A stretch of 64,000 bases of DNA, from NCBI RefSeq assembly GCF_003945595.2, contig NW_024104319.1, positions 930,001-994,000 on the forward strand. The letters are read 5' to 3'. This document shows positions 60,801-64,000 of the stretch, piece by piece. This stretch comes from Pipra filicauda. Lineage: Eukaryota; Chordata; Aves; Passeriformes; Pipridae. The translations under genes and the position numbers were made by a program. Positions within the stretch are counted from its first letter, which is position 1; every line of letters starts with the position of its first letter. The notes under the pieces were generated by a model, which had not been told where the DNA came from, searched no databases, and saw only the letters and a program-made list of their open reading frames with translations.

Positions 60801-63800
60801 TTGCTCAGTAGCTGTCCATGCCTGTTGCCTTCCTGAGGAGACTGAAGCCTGCACACACATCCCAAGTTATCTACTGTCAAATTTCCTACATTCTCTAAAT
60901 GCAGAATGAGGAGTAGGTACATTAAGAGGAAGGACTTGCCCAGGTCAGCACTAAGTCAGAAAAAAAATCACATGCAAACTGATTCCCAGCCCCTTTCTCT
61001 GCTTGCATTCAAAGTGCTCACATTACAGGTTCAAAGTGAATGCAGAGTTCAACTGCACGCATTAAGTAGTTTAATGCAGATCATCCCCCTTTTGATTCAT
61101 CATGTACAGAGCTGTTCTATGCTCTTTAAAGTTTTGTTTGTTTTCCTATTGGAGTCCTAAAAGCATTGAGAAATTTTTACCTGCACTCACATTTCCCACT
61201 CTTTTTTGTTTTTCAGTTCCTCCAGAGGCTTTACTTTTGTATACCTGTTTGCAATCAGAACCACTTCACAGTAATGTTTCCACTTCAGTGTAATACCCTC
61301 ATCTTCATTAAAAGCACCTACAGCTCCCTGAAAAACTTTATCATTTATTTCAAGAAGGGAAACAATCAGCATAAGAGTATTATTAATCTCATTGTATTTT
61401 CAGTCACAGTGGATTTATGACTTACTATGGTCTCCTTAGAGTTTGATGTGCTTTTTGTTCCACAGCATGGTCAACCTGAAGACAGCAAAGGGAAATATGA
61501 CCAAATACTTAGAAAAGCAGAACCATTCAATGGAACCTGCATTTAAATCAAAAATAAATGGGTTTTACAGAACACTGGATCCAACAAAGGAAGTATAACC
61601 TGATTCTTATCTCATCTCCTCTCCCTCCAGTAGGTTCATTGAGATTACCCTTTTTTGCCTTCTCATTTGTTTCCTAAGAAGTAATATTTATAATGGATAT
61701 TAGTGGGCTTGAAAGGGTATCGGTTACAGATATAAAAATAAATTGAAGCAAGTAAAGCTACTAAAATTCTGATCAGGCATCATCCTTGGATAATCAAACT
61801 TGTCTGCACTAGAGTCATTAAAATGGGATACTCAGAACACTTTCCATCCATGCACAAGAAATGTCCTGGGTTCTAGGAGAAGTTTTACACACAGGCTGTT
61901 ATACTTGATATGGGATAACTTTGTTTTGGATGGAAAAGCGTTTTATTAAAATCACCTATGGTGCTCTGGGTGTACTGTCTGGCTTGAAATTTCTCCCAGC
62001 ATGCCCATGTTACAGGACTGCAGCTGCAAATGCAAATGACAAGTACTCAAGGGGTAAGTAAGAATGATTCTGTAAGCAAGACCACCCGGCCAAACAGTGC
62101 TGATCTGAGTGTGGTGCTCAGAAGGTGGCAAAGAAGATCTGTTCTCCATTATCAGCTGAAGCATCATCTCTTAGCATTGTTATATTTTCTGGCCTAGTAG
62201 AAGTGAAATTCTTGCACATCTTGGGAACAAAAATTATTTTACAGCATATCACCCTGCCTAGACTGTGAATGGTCATCCCCAGGGTGTCATATTTTAAAAC
62301 TAATGATGCCTGTTCCCTCTGAAAACTGGTTGTAGTTTCTTACTGGAATACATTTGCCCACTGCAGACAAACCCTGGTCTCCTCCAGGCACACCCTGACC
62401 TGGAAGCTACATCCGTGATGTGTATTCCAGTTTGGGCTCTTGCAAATATGGTCCTCCCTGTCGTCCCTTCACCTAGAGTGCCCTGAAGGCAGAGTGACAG
62501 CACCTAGACCAGAAACAGAAAGCTCCTCTCCACTCCTCACAGGCACGAGAGGCATGATGAGGACATGGGCAAAGCAGAGAGGCTGAAGAAAGATGAAAGC
62601 CTAGACAAACTTTCTGGAAGAAAAGGAGGAAGAGGAAAGAAAAATGGAGGAAATAATTAAAATAAAAGGACCAAAGACAGCATCAGAGATGCCTTCCTTC
62701 CTTCTCCTTTAGGTCCTCCAGAAGTCTTACTGACTTCTGTTCAAAAATAGCTGTTGGCACCTCCAAACTTTAGAGAGAGAAGCTAATGATGATAAGGACA
62801 AGTCATTCCCTATATGTGAGCTTTGGCACAAGAATAAGCAGAACAAGTACTTTATGGCAGCCAATAGCTCAAAGTATGAACGGCAAAGGAGGTTAAGTCA
62901 CTGCTTATTTTAATTTTTTTTCTGCAGTATATTAGTGAAATTTCAAGGTCTCTGGATCTTTTTCCACTGAAAACCCATGATTTTCTTACTAAGAATCAGT
63001 CTCAGTGAGTAAAACAGAGAATCTTCCAATCTTTCATTATGATACACAAAAAAACTATTTAAAGGCATTTGAAAATAAATGATTGGGAGAATTAAATAAG
63101 CACTGCCATTTTTCAGACTGGCTCCTCAAATCAAAAAGCTAGCCTACAGACCTGTGTTTCATCTCTTTATTATTCAATGGAATTCAAATCAAATAAAGCC
63201 ATCAGAAATTAGAGTGGGTTCCTCATATTAAAATTATCACTCAAGTGTTAAATTTTAGTGCTGATTATATTGTATAACTTTTCAGGTTTCCTAACTGATG
63301 CAATACAAAGTCACAGAACTGGTGAAATGCCAAGAATAACACATTATCTGAGAACAAGTTCCAGGCTCTGAATGCAAAATAGCTGTAACCAGGAGCTGAA
63401 GCTTTAGATCTGTCATTTGGTGCAGAGGTTTCCACAGGTCATAGAGTACTTTTGGATCAAATCACTCTTTCAACGACAGATAAACATGCAAATTCCTTCA
63501 AATCCAACCAATTAATTTGATTTAAGCCAAGAGATTTAAGATCCTGTTTTATTTTCTGGTGCATTTTCCCATTGTTTTATTTATATACTGTTCCTCCTCA
63601 GGTCTTCATATCGGCAGTTCAACAAATCAGACAGGTCCTGCTGATAGAAAGATGGTTTGGATACGTCATTCAACCAGGTGGTAAAGTAAAAACAAATACT
63701 TCCTTTCTTCTTCTTTACAAATGTGCCGCTTTTCCAGAGGGTGTTACATACCACTTGTTCTTGGAATTAACTGTTGATTTCATAAATACAAAACTATTTA

Positions 63801-64000
63801 CTTTGTTAACCTGAGAGAGGATGTGTACAACTGTATCAACACTTGATTAATATGCAAAAATAAAGTTGGTCACTGTAGAGGTCTATTTTCCACTTTCCAC
63901 CTCAATTTGTTCTTCGCAGCTCTGCCAGTGGCATTGCCCCAGCTACAAACAACTGCAAAAGTCAGGAATTGCACATGAAGAAGACTTCCTATGCAGTACT
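60801..64000. other. Unique noncoding stretch to the window edge
   Basis: No recognised gene or repeat. One weak candidate exon lies at 63602-63677: a pyrimidine run and cag acceptor, 76 bp, then a gtggta donor with an open frame across it. The predicted peptide matches nothing I know. Confidence 0.5.

Noticed and set aside
1..64000. CRISPR array, bacterial operon, tRNA or rRNA genes
   Set aside because: No regular spacer-repeat pattern, no ribosome-binding-site-led gene series and no cloverleaf or rRNA core was recognised; the repeats are those of a bird genome.

Overview
This window looks like bird genomic DNA, probably from a neoavian and plausibly a passerine. It holds no intact host protein-coding gene that I can recognise. 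The evidence for a bird is repeat content. There are at least nine pieces of CR1, the dominant avian LINE, on both strands, some ending in the CR1 3' signature built on 'gattctgtgattc'. There are three families of endogenous-retrovirus LTR. One broken copy of the avian TOPORS-like RING-finger family is present, and there are two weak relics of the ancient amniote SINE MIR. Most open frames are short, start at non-ATG codons and contain no recognisable domain. I read them as chance frames in AT-rich intergenic or intronic DNA.

Layout. 1-4.6 kb is unique sequence with one MIR relic. 4.63-5.19 kb is a clean solo LTR on the minus strand with a 4-bp target duplication. It abuts or interrupts a 2.3-kb CR1 (5.19-7.53 kb, plus) in which the ORF1 esterase is joined directly to the middle of the reverse transcriptase. 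8.28-8.59 kb is an interspersed repeat of unknown family that recurs at 43.80-44.10 kb. 9.16-9.61 kb is an old CR1 tail, and 11.88-12.85 kb a CR1 reverse-transcriptase relic. 12.9-19.4 kb is unique. 19.45-20.5 kb is a second LTR family, whose relative lies inverted 40 kb away at 60.15-60.8 kb. 21.0-21.3 kb is a CR1 tail on the minus strand, 23.7 kb a second MIR relic, 23.95-24.07 kb a TA/CA microsatellite. 28.17-28.27 kb is an uninterrupted run of 93 A next to, or inside, a CR1 tail.

31.1-31.3 kb is a G-free A/C tract and 33.5 kb a G/T-only tract of opposite strand bias. 33.6-34.4 kb is AT-rich DNA with many ATTA/TAAT cores. 35.0-35.5 kb is another CR1 tail. 41.0-41.9 kb carries the TOPORS-like pseudogene on the minus strand. 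46.9 kb is a TG/TA microsatellite. 48.7-49.28 kb is a third LTR family on the minus strand, and a 41-bp piece of its 5' end reappears at 60.11 kb. 55.4-57.3 kb is a large minus-strand CR1 relic. 60.8-64.0 kb is unique.

Nothing here forms an operon or pathway. The window is a record of retrotransposon insertion and decay in a gene-poor region or a very long intron. The items most worth following up are the TOPORS-like copy that has lost one zinc ligand, the unnamed two-copy repeat, the internally deleted CR1, and a palindromic TAAT-rich block at 52.8 kb that could be a regulatory element. Family names come from recognition by eye; no database search was run.
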